From the NCBI GenBank assembly GCA_008711295.1, contig VUYV01000180.1, forward strand, positions 165,420 through 229,419: a stretch of 64,000 nt of DNA, read 5' to 3'. Positions 26,164 through 39,189 of the stretch are shown here, in pieces (positions within the stretch are counted from its first letter, which is position 1; each line of letters starts with the position of its first letter). A model generated the notes under the pieces. It was not told where the DNA came from, did not search any database, and saw only the letters and a program-made list of their open reading frames with translations. The stretch comes from Anarhynchus alexandrinus (taxonomy: Eukaryota > Chordata > Aves > Charadriiformes > Charadriidae). The translations under genes and the position numbers were made by a program.

Positions 26164-26290
26164 TTTGAGAGCGTTGTGGCACAGCTTGGCTCAGCAACCC
26201 CTCAACCGCAGCTTTTAATTTCCTAGTGCTAAACCTCCCAGTCAAGCTCCTCTCCCCGGGACTGTTGCTTGGCGTATGACATCAGCCTGC
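26164..26290 (-). promoter_or_regulatory. Possible promoter for the candidate internal first exon
   Basis: Minus-strand order is CRE-like TGATGTCA (26284-26277), a GC-richer patch with CCCGGGGAG, then a TATA-like TTAAAA near 26218-26213, and the ATG at 26163. GC content is above that of the surrounding intron. This rests on motif reading alone. Confidence 0.3.
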
Positions 26291-29200
26291 ACACTCGCAG
26301 GCTCAGGGATGCACCAAAGTGGGGGAGGCACAAAGAGTTTTCTGACTCAAGCTGATCTGTATTCCACGCTCCAGTTACTCGGAGTAATTGTGATGTTTCA
26401 GCTCCACAAATTTTATCCAGACTGCTAGGTCTGTGATGCAAGTGTAGAATATGCTTGGGACATGTTATCTAAGAGAACAGAAGAATCTAGCAAAATTAAT
26501 GTTTGAACAAGCAAAGATTTGTGAATAGCTTCCTTCCAGCTGAGAACTGGCTCGACACTTGCCAGTTTACAAAATTAAAAAAAGCAGGCATATATTACTA
26601 ATTTTTGGCTGCCTTTTAATCAAAATAATTTTTTTTGAAACATTTTTCTTCCATTTTAAAATAAACACAGTATTGTTTAAACAAAGTAAAAAAGCTGACA
26701 CCCCCCAACCCCCAATAATTACATACTTAGTGCTGATTACATTGGGTCTGTACTCTCCATATTTCCTCAGAAGAGTTTTATGTCCACTGATCAGTACGGC
26801 CTCTTAGACTTTTATTTTCACTGTATTATCCACCTTTCAGTGAGTTCTATACTCAGATATCTTTCCTCACATCATTTGGGATACAGTCCACAAAGTCCCA
26901 GTCCTAGCTTCTACCTCCTCTTTTCTTTTCTGGAGTTTCCTCTTGCACTGAACTTAGTGGCTTGTGATCTTCCCCAGGTAGGTAAGATCTCATGTTCCTG
27001 GGACTCCTTACTCCACTGCAATTATCCATTTCTGTACTTTGTATCCAACTGGGTTTTTAAATTTATTTGAGGGAAATTAATTTTCTCATGCCTTAGATTG
27101 CTCATCCTGTTTCTTCTCTCACTGGAAAGCAAGCATATGTCTATGATCAGAAGCACACACAGCAATCAATTCTACTTTGACTAAACACTACTCCCTCGAG
27201 GCAGTCCTGGCCCTCAACAGCTAGCAAAATTCTCTCCAAAAATAACACCATATTATTGTATTGGATCACCTACCCTTGGACATGAACTGGGATTCTCAAG
27301 GAAAAATTAAGGGATATCAGAAACTGAAACCTCACATACTGCAGCCAAAGACTGTTATGAAATAATGTAAACCAAGATCACATACAGTGGCACTACAGCA
27401 ACAAAGAGAGAAGGGAACAAGGAGAACAAGTCAAGAGGCAGTGGCAGAAACATGCAAGACGCTGATGTCTGCAAAAGCCACCACCCAGCTGTACCTGGTG
27501 AGCTCCACCTCTTCAGCTCTAGCCAGGGCCTTAAGACACAATTACACAACATGACGGCAGACCTAAGGAAAAATGACTTAATTCTTAAAAAAATTGATTT
27601 ATCACACAGAAAGAATTTTAATTCTGGAAAAATATGCAATGGTTCTGAAACAATTCCTGAGACAAAAAATTCCAACCAAATTTCAGGACTGTCTAAAATT
27701 TGAGAAATTATGTTGAGTACCAACTCTAACACCTGGATAAAACTTACAGTGCCACATCTAGAACCAAGAAGAGAATATGTTCCCAAACTTAATAGAAAGA
27801 TTTTTTTTGTTGTTGTTGGGATTATCGGAGGCAAATACAACCTCAGAATCATGCAGCTCTGAAACCTGAACTACATAGGCTGTATTAGGTTTTATTCCCA
27901 TTTCTGCATATTCACATACAATGAGGTCTCTAATGATATTAATTTCAATATTAATAATTAACTTAAGGAAATGAAAGATATTTGTGGCTTTGAAGATTTG
28001 AACATGAAAAATCTTATTCATTAATATAATTAACCCCCTTCACCCCTGACTGTATATTTATATAAACACACGCATATATGAACATATATATGCACACCTC
28101 CTCTTATTTTGTACTAATTAAATAAAAGCCCCCATGTTGCTGCTACATATGATCAGGAAGCGAACGACAAAAAAGAAAGAAAACACAGGCTGGCATTCAT
28201 ACTGAATGGCATTTTAAAAAAAAAAGAAAAAAGAGACAGTCACATTCCAACTGAATGCCTCTTTTAAATCTCCAGCCCCATCCCAATTACTGCTATTCAG
28301 AATCTACTTCACAAAAATGCTATTCAAAAAAGAAGCTTTTGACTAGAAGTAAAAAATAATTCCAAGTTAATATCATCAGGTTTTATCTATACATACACAT
28401 ACACACACAGTCTTTACCAGGTGTCAATGACTTTTTAACAGGTATTACAACACTGCTCAAAGAGCATGTTTGATACTTCAGAAAATGACATATAAAAACC
28501 TCGTATGTATAACATTCCATCATATCAGACGACTGCGTACAATTTTGATGTTACAGTGATCCAACTGGTTAAAGAAACAATACGGTTAATGCTTCAAAAT
28601 GATAGCCATTTTCCTTTAAGTTGTTTTTAGTCAACGACAGTAAAAATACAATAAAACTATTATATTTTATAAAATAAAAAAATATAAAGTGGAGGAAAAG
28701 TTTCTGAAGTTTCCCCTAGAGCAATTATTTAGGATTTTTTTTGTTTCATTTTTGTTGGTATGGTTCTCACCAAAAGCAAGTAAACTTAATAAACTGCAGA
28801 AGATACTAATTCTGTGATAAAAGAATCTGACTTAAAATTATCTGCTAGGTTTTTTTGTAGAAAGGCTTTCAGAAGCACAGTTAATGCATATGTGTTCAGT
28901 TTATGAAGTGCGCAGAGTTCAAGGCAAGAAATAATCTGCTGTAGACAGTAAGAATTTATGTTCCAAATCAAACCACTCCAAACCGTTCTTTCTTCCTCTC
29001 TCTAAACCGCTACTGATAGCACAGCTGTTACAAACATGATATTCAAACCCAAGAATTCAGCAAACATCTATTTCTCTATTATACTTCTGCTATAACACAC
29101 ATATAATGCTTTTGGACCCTCTGCTACAACTATACCGCAAACACAGCCAACAAATCATCATTGTTTCTTAGAAGTCTTAAACCTCGGTCTTTGACATCTC

Positions 29201-31475
29201 TGAAAAATTCCAGTTCAATATTAATCTAGTATTCTCTGCAGCGTAGCTGTTTCATTATTATTACAATCATGACTATCCTCAAACCTCATAGTAAGTTCTA
29301 CATTAAGGTTTACTAGAGATGCTTTTACACAATAAAAACAACTCAACTAAGTAGACAAGGAGGTAGTTCGGAGTATTTTCCTTTTCATGCCTTCAATCAG
29401 TTTGTTATTCTCAGCAGAAAAGTTTTGTGGGTTTGGGGTTTTTTTTGACCTTTAAAGCAATGTAATTAAAAGCTTTCTGGCATTCTGAGAGGAAATCATT
29501 CAGAACTGCTTAAAGCCACCTTCTGATTTCTTCATGGCAGCTGTCTCAAGCAGAATTTTTAGTCAAGCCACTTGCTACCTACAGCAGTGGTGTTCAAGAA
29601 AAATGAAGGGCTTAGAATAATAAAATAAGGGTAATTAAAAAAAAAAAACAGCATTCACTTCTGTGGAGTCACGCCTGCCAACACAATAGCATTAAACAAA
29701 GCTGTTTATCACAACTTACTTCACCTTGAGCTATCTCTTACAAAGACAATTGCTTTGAACCTACTTCCACATGCAAATTACTTAACTGCTCTGCAATATT
29801 TATATTGACTCCACCAGGATTTGATATCAAGCTGACTTTACAGACCAGAAGCTGATTTTTTTCTTAGGACAACCTATGTGCAAAGCAACACAGAAGAGAA
29901 GAAACGCTTCTCAATTTGCGGAACAAACAGCTTTCTTCCCTTCCATTTCTATCATGATTTCTCAGACATGGCTATTCCCTGTGCTTTCTAAGAGTTCTGA
30001 AAGTTAGGATAATCGTTTACAAACGTCTCCAAATTTTAAGAAATGTAGGTGATCACTTTGCTATCACTTGCCATCTTCAATCTATAGATTAAATCCCAGA
30101 CCTCTGTATGGAAAGAGCATAAAGGCACAAACAAACAAAAAAATCTAAGCCTAAGAGTATTAAAAACCCCATAGGCTTGGATCACCTAAATATTTTGCCA
30201 TTTACAGAAAGTGGTACTAGAAGTAGGCCATTTAAAAGAAAACACTAAGGAGTTTCATCAGAGGGTTTTAAACATATTTTGTCTTGTTTGATTTTAATTC
30301 GTCATTGCTTCTGACATAAACGTACCTTCTTTCTGCCTAAATTGCAACGTGAATTTGCAGCTTGATTTTTTAAAGTGGGGTTGGAATATAGTCACATGTC
30401 TTACTAACATAAGCAATAGTTCATAGTACTTGGTAGCTAGAAGGTTTTTTATTTATCCTAATATGAGTAAAGCTCACAAATGTGCCAAATATTGTTGCTG
30501 TTAAAACATAATGCGAGTTCTTGGAAGAAGTATATATATATAAAACAAGGCAATTATGCTCCTCTTTGTTTAGGAAGAGTTAAGAATATTCAAAGTATGT
30601 TTACTTCGGTCCATCACAAGACGACAAAAAAAGGTGGGGAAAAAAGCAAAAAGAACAGATATCCTGGTAGAATTTGTCCTGTGTCTAACCTTCAAGAGAA
30701 GGTCATGGCTCTGTCCTGCACCACAAGCAAATATAAAGAGCCCCAAACTAAAAGCTGCTACAGTACATGATCATCAGGAGAATACATAGGGCAAGTTTGT
30801 GAAAGCAGACTTCTTTAATCAAATTCTGGCCTCAACTTTCTTCCCTCAAGGTAATACAGGACATCTTCTACGCAAATCCAAGGTCAGTCCCAAAGCTGAG
30901 CAATCTCCATCATGTTAACTCAGCATCCCGTTTCTTACACATAGGAAATACTGCTTTTGTACACTTGAAAAGCTCACACTCCTTTCATATCACTCAAAAG
31001 TAAAGCTAAGGGTATAGCTAAGTTAAGTTTATAGCTAAGGACTATAAAGTTAAGTACATACAAATGTACAGGCTTTTACAGGGCTGAGTTACAATTCACC
31101 GTCTACTAGTAATCTTGTAAATTATGTCATAATTCCACAAACTTGTTTTGATCTCAACATTTTTTTTAAACAAAGATGACAATCAGTACACGTTGTTTTA
31201 CATAAGAGTTCAGTATGTGTTCTTTAAATGAGAAAATGCTCTCAAATAGTTGATAACACACTGCCAAAAGTGACAAGCTGGTCCTGAATACATAGAACAG
31301 CATTGTGCTGTGGGTTTTTTTGTCTTTTTTAAAAAAATATATACTACTACTTTTTTTCTTAAAGAAGCTCTACCATACCAAATGCATGTCAAAAGAGATA
31401 TCACAGCTTTACAACACAAGTGTATTTTATGCACTTTTTTTGTATCAGACTTAAAAGAGCACAAAGCAAACATAC

Positions 31476-31598
31476 CTGTGTTCTGTGAGAACATTTACTG
31501 CTGATGGATGGTTGGCACAGTATGCAAGGTATAAGCTTTTCATTTGCGGCATCAAATTTAGAAAACATCCTCCAACCCTCTGCTGAGCTTCAGGCAAC
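31476..31598 (-). CDS. ARHGEF7: ARHGEF7 exon: DH domain, middle
   Basis: Residues 160-201 include [19 protein letters not shown] and a segment ending NVLTEHS. They form the middle helices of the DH domain, with the family signature YCANHPSA. The acceptor is TTTTAG and the donor GTATGT; the last Ser codon is split (AG then T), which fits the next exon at 21789. Only scattered conservative changes from the mammalian sequence are seen, such as Ala in LAYCANH. Confidence 0.96.
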
Positions 31599-34500
31599 CT
31601 AAAAACAAAGAGTAATAAAAATAAAATTACTGTAACACTGACAATAAATTAAAGCCTGGAAAAATAATGTATACAGCGGTTTGTTTGTTTGTTTCTGTTT
31701 TGTTGTTGTGTGTTTTGTTTTTATAAAATCAACATGTAGATTTCTATGACCAGCAACCAACAGCTTTCTCTTCTTTACAGCTTCACCCCTGTAACTGTCA
31801 GGCTTGATTATGCCACCACACAGTATAGGCAGAATATGGTACATACCTGCAAGACAGACACTGACATTTTTTTTCCCAAGCATTAGTGGTAATTAGCACC
31901 TTCTTCAGGAGTTCAATTTTTTAGTCAACATATCTATTGGTTAGAACAGTTTACTATCCACTTATATATACACCATGCCAAGTCTTAAAGGCAATATTTC
32001 AGCATTTAGATAAAAAATGGATGGAGTAGCAACAGTATTCTCTCCTTCTACCCTACACCAGCGGAGATGGTAGGCTTAAAATATTCATTAAAAGATCTAA
32101 GTACCATATTAAGCTCCGACAGCACAAACAGAAGGCAGTTACAGTGCAGTAACAGGCTGTTTATATGCCATTGTCACTCATCTTGCTTTTTAAGGACCAT
32201 AAAGCACTTTTATGTTGGTTTGTAACCAGGGCAAGAGTGCTGCTGTACCACCATCAGTACAGAAATACTTTCTGTAACTCATACTTTCTTCATCTTTCAT
32301 GCTCGAATGCACCACATTTGCTAAGCAGTGAAGGAAAATGTCACAATTCTGTTCAGAAGGGCTTATTTTGTCTAGCACAAAATGGTACTTAAATAACAGC
32401 AGCCTCAATGACTTTGGGGAAAAAATGATGACTCAGCAAGAGAAACAGTATTTAGAAGAAAAGCTTACTTTCACACAGTCTTGGGTGAACCTAATCAGTT
32501 TTTCGAATATACACACATTTATTCACATAAATAAGGGAGGACAGGATATGAAGAAAGATAATCTGAAAATATGAATATATACAGTGTATTTTTCAAAAGG
32601 TTTTAGCAGAAACTGTCATCTCAAATTGCAGTAAGAAAATATCTGGAGTATTGAAAATGGCTGTGCAGCACCAGCTTAGAACTGGTACAATCAGCAGAAA
32701 GTAGAAGTCTGACTTCTGATTTTGCATCTGTATAAGCGGGGGGGGGGGAAATGCAACTCTTCCAGTCTTATTCTTAGTATCTCCTTAAGCTGCATACTTC
32801 ATATGCAAATTAAAGCACACTCATACTTTTTTAAAATCTAAAATAATTTTCAAGCTAAACACAAACTGATGTGAAGTATATACTCTATAACCAGCCATGC
32901 TTCCTTACTACTACCATATCACCATTCCCAGAACCACTCAATATTATCCATACTAGATTACTTCCTATGCAAGAAAGAATGAATTGGACAAACAAGTGAA
33001 CGATAGATATCGTGAGGGTGTCAGAAAGGATGAAATCCTATTATTTTCTGCAGAGCAACTCCCACTTGAAGGACTAAGTCTCTTCAGCAGCAGGTTATAT
33101 GGCCAATAGTCAATTGTATAACCCACAGCCAAGTTAACTGGTAGATGGGACACAGTTTTCAGCAGTACTAGACTACAAGCTTGTCCCTGATGCCTTGTCT
33201 AAACTCATAGTAGGTGGGAACACCTACCCAATATGAAGTCAAAATTGACTGTTCAAAATGCACGGCGGGGGAAACACGCTCCCCAATTTGAATGCAGCAT
33301 TCATCATCAACACCCAGAAAATGACAGCTGACTCCCCAGCTAGCACATCATGCCAGGTAAACTGATTACATTATCAGCGCTCCTTACATTAAAGGCTAGG
33401 GCCCATATTTTATTGTCTGCACCTTTATTTCTCTTTCAAGAAAAGTGTAAATTCTGAAAACAATGGAGTGGCTTGCTTTTGCAGGTATTTAGGGGAAAAC
33501 CAGGGGCATTCCCCAGCATACCGAGGGAATGCTATTCTTGCAGCCTTCCAAGCAGCATTTCCTGCCTAGCAGCTGGTCCCCTTTAATACATCTAAGCATC
33601 AGCTAATAATAAATTCCTCAAGTAACTGATGCAGCAAAAGTCTCAAACTCTGAAGACATGCTCAAGTCATATAACTCAGTATTAAATAGTAAGAAGCCCC
33701 AATAAACAGTTGCTGAAAATGGTTACATTCCCTTTTCATACTGTAGTGCCGGGGGTTGGGAGGATGAAGAGTAAATTATGGCTGTTCCCACCAAGCAGAC
33801 ATCTGTGTCTTCTCATTCTGCTGTTCTTTTATCAGAATGAAAGACTGGCATTATTTTCTTTTACATGTCACACATGCATTGCAACTTTATACTGCTTATT
33901 CTTTGTTGAATTAAGATAATTAACAGACTTTATAAGGGGGTGGTAACTCATCCCCTTTGACTTTTCTAATACATGCAGTAGTTGCAAGTGTTCTACTATT
34001 TTTAGGGGCACAATTAATAAATTATCTGTATTTCCTTTAACTGCTGAAAAGCCAACAATTTAATGCCTATCACCACATCATATAAATCTTTGAGTAGTTA
34101 ACGTGTTCAATAAAGAGCATGGTTATTTTGCAATTTATTCTAAAGTTATCATACCAATATTCTTCTCATATTTGATACTTTAAAAAGAAATCACATGTAA
34201 ATACTGTATTTATACATATATAGAAATGATAATAACTTCAGTTATAAAAAGGCCAAAGACATGTTTTGATTCCATTTACAGAATTAAGAAAACCATCACA
34301 AAGCCTCTGCTGTTGCACATGTGCTAGAGGCATCACCATACAACTACATCTAAACTACCTAACAAATCATCTGCTTGTTGGAGTTACATCCGACAGCTAT
34401 CAGTTCTGTTTCTCCAGACTTAAAATGGGTTGCCACTACATGATAATTTGAGAAAAGAAAGAAAAAATACCTCATTGCTCAATCACACTTACTTTAAAAT

Positions 34501-34841
34501 TCTGATCAAAACCAGTGACTGGAACTGGACTAAAGCTAGACTGGCAGCAGACTGAAAGTGTGGCATTACAGAATATCTAATTATGTCCTGCAAGTTCTGA
34601 AGAAATCTGCCTCAGTTTTGGTGTCAGTGGACATTACAGCATTCTGCAAAAGGCTATGGAAACTGTGATGAAACTAGACAAATTTAAACACAGACTAACA
34701 GAGGCAATCTTAAAAGAAAAGTAGATCACAAATGTCATCAGCATTGTATGTTTTCTTTTTTCAAGGAGAAGATCGGATGTTCCTAGATTTCACTCGACTC
34801 TGTAGTTACCACAGGAGTGTCATGCATCTATGTCCCTGTAT

Positions 34842-34886
34842 ATATGTATGCGTGTGTACAATATATATATATATTTATACACACAC
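34842..34886. repeat. TG/TA/CA low-complexity tract
   Basis: GTGTGTACA, eight or so AT units, and then ACACACACC on the plus strand. It is intronic. Confidence 0.85.
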
Positions 34887-35830
34887 CCCTAGAGAACTTG
34901 CCACAACTGGAAATTTTCAATCATCTGGGTGGCATTTTCTGTTCTTCCCCATGTCATCCTGCAGAAAGATAAAACAGCAGAATTTCCTGCCCCTCTCTCA
35001 GCCTCTTGAAGGAGTTGGGGCACCAATGGTAAGTTCGCTGTGTTTGCAGGAGGTCAATACAGAGAAAGTCTTGAACTTAAAAGCTGATAGCAGTGGAAGA
35101 CCCAGGACAACTGAAGGTGTGCAAAAATTAAGGGATAATTGTGATTACTGACTCCAAGGGATGCAGTTTGTGAAGAAACACAAGATTAGAGGTTATCTCC
35201 TGAAGCTTCACAGTTAACAAGGTTACTGAAATAAGGGGGACACTTTGCAACAAAAGGAGGTACCATTCAACTTATTCACAACCCATCAGTCTAATTTTCA
35301 ATGCTCTCTTCTCAACCATACCTTTCACTATTTGTCTATTTGCCTTACTTCTCAGACATCAGTTAACAGACATTTTTCAGGCAATCTGAAGACACTGTGT
35401 TCAAATTCATTTAATCTTGACAGCCTTACTTCTATGGATACTCGCAATAACTAAAAGCAAGGGACAAAACTGGGATAAACCTCTAACAGACTTAACTTGT
35501 ATCTGCACTCCAAAACCAAGCCTGAAACACTGAATAGTTCTAGATTACATTTAAGCAATCTCCCTCTCACATCCTGGCCTCCCCCTCTTTTTTTAAATTC
35601 CCATTCCACTCCAAGGTCATCCCAGAACATGAAGTAACTGCTTGCACTTAAACACAGAACAGATAAAGAAAAACAACACAGTTACTGCGACTGCAAGAGC
35701 AGGGACATGAGGGAAAGAGAGGGCAAAACCCAGCTATGGCTGTTATGAGGCATGCAGATAAATCTGTGATATCACTTAAAAGACAGACAATGCCTTCAAT
35801 TTGATACGGAGGAGATTATACCTAAGCAGT

Positions 35831-35865
35831 CCGTGCAGGCTGGTGTCGCTAGCCAGCCTGTGTGT
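35831..35865. repeat. GC-rich inverted repeat
   Basis: CAGGCTGG at 35836-35843 pairs exactly with CCAGCCTG at 35853-35860 around a 9-nt loop. G-U pairs and a terminal C-G extend the RNA stem to about 12 pairs. It stands out from AT-rich intronic surroundings. Confidence 0.8.
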
Positions 35866-36210
35866 CATGTCCTCCCCCTTACTGAGTGCAGCCATAGACT
35901 GACAGCTTCTATTCCCTGGTGAATGGAATAATTTGGGGGCTTTTTTGGAGGAGACATCTGTTCAGTCTCGTGCTACAAAAATACCCACAGAGCAATACTT
36001 GCAATAGAGATCACTTGATGGAAACCTACTTTGTTCGTTCAGACACTCCTGTGCTGTGTGAACCACTGCAGAACTGATCTTTGGCACTGGATCACAGATC
36101 TGGAAAGAGACCTAGAGCACTGGACCACTTTCTCTCTTCAAGAGACCAGAGCACGGAGTGCTCTTGCTCTGTTTCACTGTCAGAAATCTGCGCTTTTGCA
36201 ACTCAAGACT

Positions 36211-36385
36211 CCATCAGCCTCTCTGCCTTGTCAGTTACGGCTCTTTTCCATCCATCAAAACAAAGTGCACTTGAAGCTGATCAGTTAAAAAAAAAAAACA
36301 CGTGCTTTTGAAGTCGATCAGCCAGAAGATTCTCACTCCATGCTAGTTACTCATTTAATACGCCACATCTGTTTGGAAAATGAAA
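36211..36385. repeat. Duplicated segment, copy 1 (partial)
   Basis: This matches 39190-39364 at a constant offset of 2979. It is identical for most of its length, with several mismatches only in the last 30 bases before a single N at 36386, as expected for a low-quality contig end. Confidence 0.9.
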
Positions 36386-36386
36386 N
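36386..36386. other. Single-N contig join
   Basis: An isolated N falls exactly where copy 1 stops matching copies 2 and 3. The sequence after it is unrelated. Confidence 0.85.
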
Positions 36387-37277
36387 GATTTCCCAATGCA
36401 CAGGTGAGCTTTTCCAGCCCCTGACCCCTTATCTGGTCCCCTCCTTTTACTCCCAGGTAGCCCTTTGCCAGGCTGACTAACTTCTCGCAGGTGCTGCCCA
36501 CCAGCTGTGACCAGGCTGGCTCTTACTGAGGATAGATGTGCCAGTGGCAGCCTGGCCTGCGTCCTGGAACCTCGACTGACAGAAGGCTTTCAGCTCTGCC
36601 CAGAGCCCCCCTTTTTAATTTTTATTTTATATAAATACAAATGACCACAGCGCGGTCTAATTACCAAATAGCGACATAGAAGTTCTTCCAAATGGCTATT
36701 ACAAATGATCAAATAAATATATAGATAAAAATTGTGCAAAACAAACAGAAAAGATCAAGCCACTGTGGCAATGGATAGTCTAAAGATTTTCGATGTTTTT
36801 ACATTATTCGGTTTCAGATTTTCCAGTTGCAAACCCACGAAACCAACCTAGCAAGATCTCATCAACTGATTTTTAGTATGTAGTTATTTTAAAAGGCGTC
36901 TCGTACTACATAAAGCTTTTCTTCAGATATAAGCAGTCTCTGGAACCAGATACTGCATATTTTGCCATTCAACTCACTGGTGCAACTATTTCATGGTCAC
37001 AGCGCTTGGAAAGGCTCCCTGTTACAGGGTAAGGGTGGAAAATATTGTGACAGTGCACTTCCCCTATCAGATTTGCTTAGGGAAAACTTGTAATACTCAA
37101 AGAAACCTTTTAGTGTTATTAGTCTTTATTCTAGTGACTTTCTTCATAGAATCATAGAATCATAGAATGGTTTAGGTTGGAAAGGACCTTGAAGATCATC
37201 GAGTTCCAACCCCCCTGCCATAGGCAGGGACACCTCCCACTAGACCAGGTTGCCCAAGGCCACGTCCAGCCTGGCCT
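36387..37277. other. 891-bp inserted contig of uncertain placement
   Basis: This block is bounded by single Ns on both sides and breaks the colinearity of copies 1 and 3. Its left part is GC-richer than the neighbourhood (CTGGCCTGCGTCCTGG and similar) and its right end is a CR1 tail. It may be a misplaced contig or belong inside the 872-base gap. Confidence 0.7.
37145..37277 (-). mobile_element. CR1 LINE 3' end, truncated by contig join
   Basis: On the plus strand three CATAGAAT octamers (37145-37168) are followed by GGTTTAGGTTGGAAAGGACC, AGATCATCGAGTTCCAACCC and GGTTGCCCAAGGCC. Read on the minus strand this is a CR1 3' end with its ATTCTATG tandem tail. It stops at the N at 37278, so the 5' limit is unknown. 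Confidence 0.93.
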
Positions 37278-37278
37278 N

Positions 37279-38317
37279 ATCAGTTAAAAAAAAAAAACAC
37301 GTGCTTTTGAAGTCGATCAGCCAGAAGATTCTCACTCCATGCTAGTTACTCATTTCATACGCCACTTCTGTTTGGTAAATGAAGAAGAGAAGTCACAAAG
37401 ATAGAAATAACCCCAAACGAATCTGTCCAATGGTGTCCAGCATCCAGGCAGGCAGACAAGAAGTGTTCCCAGGCCTGTGACAGATGGAGCAGCCCACAGG
37501 AGCACCACAGTGATACTGCAACAGAAGCCAACCTGGACAAGTTCAAAGAGGACAAACCTTTAGCAATGCACCAGAAGAGCTTCAAGGCTGGGGGCAGGGT
37601 GGAAGGGTAGCACACAACTAAAACCAAACCACATCCAAGTAACTATTTCCCCCAAAACACACAAAGCACCTGTTACAGCATTACACATTCTGAAAAAAAA
37701 CACAACCCAACATTTAACAATATGAGGGTTAAATACGCCAAAGTGGTGCAGGCAAGAAGAAGAAAAGCACCAGAAAGTTTCTGTCACTGAAGTAAATGCC
37801 AGGATTTGTTAGGAGAAAACTCAAATGACAAACTGACTCGAGTGGGGTGTGGAATTCAAAAACCATTCAATTCTCACACCCAAGAACAGGAATTTGTCAA
37901 GCGAGGTAGGCTGGCAGCACTACAACTGGCAGGACATCGGCATTTGGTCATTCTGACATGTCAAGTTAGAAAAAACACCACACCGGATGCTGCAACATGA
38001 AGTGCCTGAATGATGGAACTATAAGCTCTCTGCCAAAAATAAAATAAAATGATAAATCTATTTTCAGCCCGGGAGCTACTCTGAGTTTACAGAACAGGTT
38101 CAACAGCCAAAAAAACATGGCAAAGTGACAAAAAACAAGGCAGCAGGGCAAGCATTCTTCTACATGATGGGAATTATGATAGATTGGATTCAAAATTGGA
38201 GGAAGCTGGATGCTCAAGTCAATATGCTATGATGAAAATTAAACTGAAAATACAACTTGGCATGGCCAGCATATTTATGAAATGAAACTAACACAAAACA
38301 TTTGCAGTAACCCTTCA
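37279..38317. repeat. Duplicated segment, copy 2
   Basis: About 1,039 bp match 39259-40300 nearly base for base. The differences that I saw are short homopolymer indels (the A run near 37690 and the A run near 37972). It starts right after a single N and stops at a run of N. Confidence 0.95.
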
Positions 38318-39189
38318 NNNNNNNNNNNNNNNNNNNNNNNNNNNNNNNNNNNNNNNNNNNNNNNNNNNNNNNNNNNNNNNNNNNNNNNNNNNNNNNNNNN
38401 NNNNNNNNNNNNNNNNNNNNNNNNNNNNNNNNNNNNNNNNNNNNNNNNNNNNNNNNNNNNNNNNNNNNNNNNNNNNNNNNNNNNNNNNNNNNNNNNNNNN
38501 NNNNNNNNNNNNNNNNNNNNNNNNNNNNNNNNNNNNNNNNNNNNNNNNNNNNNNNNNNNNNNNNNNNNNNNNNNNNNNNNNNNNNNNNNNNNNNNNNNNN
38601 NNNNNNNNNNNNNNNNNNNNNNNNNNNNNNNNNNNNNNNNNNNNNNNNNNNNNNNNNNNNNNNNNNNNNNNNNNNNNNNNNNNNNNNNNNNNNNNNNNNN
38701 NNNNNNNNNNNNNNNNNNNNNNNNNNNNNNNNNNNNNNNNNNNNNNNNNNNNNNNNNNNNNNNNNNNNNNNNNNNNNNNNNNNNNNNNNNNNNNNNNNNN
38801 NNNNNNNNNNNNNNNNNNNNNNNNNNNNNNNNNNNNNNNNNNNNNNNNNNNNNNNNNNNNNNNNNNNNNNNNNNNNNNNNNNNNNNNNNNNNNNNNNNNN
38901 NNNNNNNNNNNNNNNNNNNNNNNNNNNNNNNNNNNNNNNNNNNNNNNNNNNNNNNNNNNNNNNNNNNNNNNNNNNNNNNNNNNNNNNNNNNNNNNNNNNN
39001 NNNNNNNNNNNNNNNNNNNNNNNNNNNNNNNNNNNNNNNNNNNNNNNNNNNNNNNNNNNNNNNNNNNNNNNNNNNNNNNNNNNNNNNNNNNNNNNNNNNN
39101 NNNNNNNNNNNNNNNNNNNNNNNNNNNNNNNNNNNNNNNNNNNNNNNNNNNNNNNNNNNNNNNNNNNNNNNNNNNNNNNNNNNNNNNNN
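38318..39189. other. Assembly gap (872 N)
   Basis: A run of N lies between copies 2 and 3 of a duplicated segment. Its length is close to that of the 891-bp block at 36387-37277. Confidence 0.98.

Larger units (their letters stand above)
21790..31475 (-). other. ARHGEF7: ARHGEF7 intron (9.7 kb) with a candidate alternative first exon
   Basis: The intron holds a candidate first exon at 26078-26163, a G-run at 25982-26010, a CA run at 23467-23481, AT/CA low-complexity sequence at 28055-28095 and 28388-28410, and a CT/T tract near 24550-24572. No recognisable transposon was seen. Confidence 0.85.
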
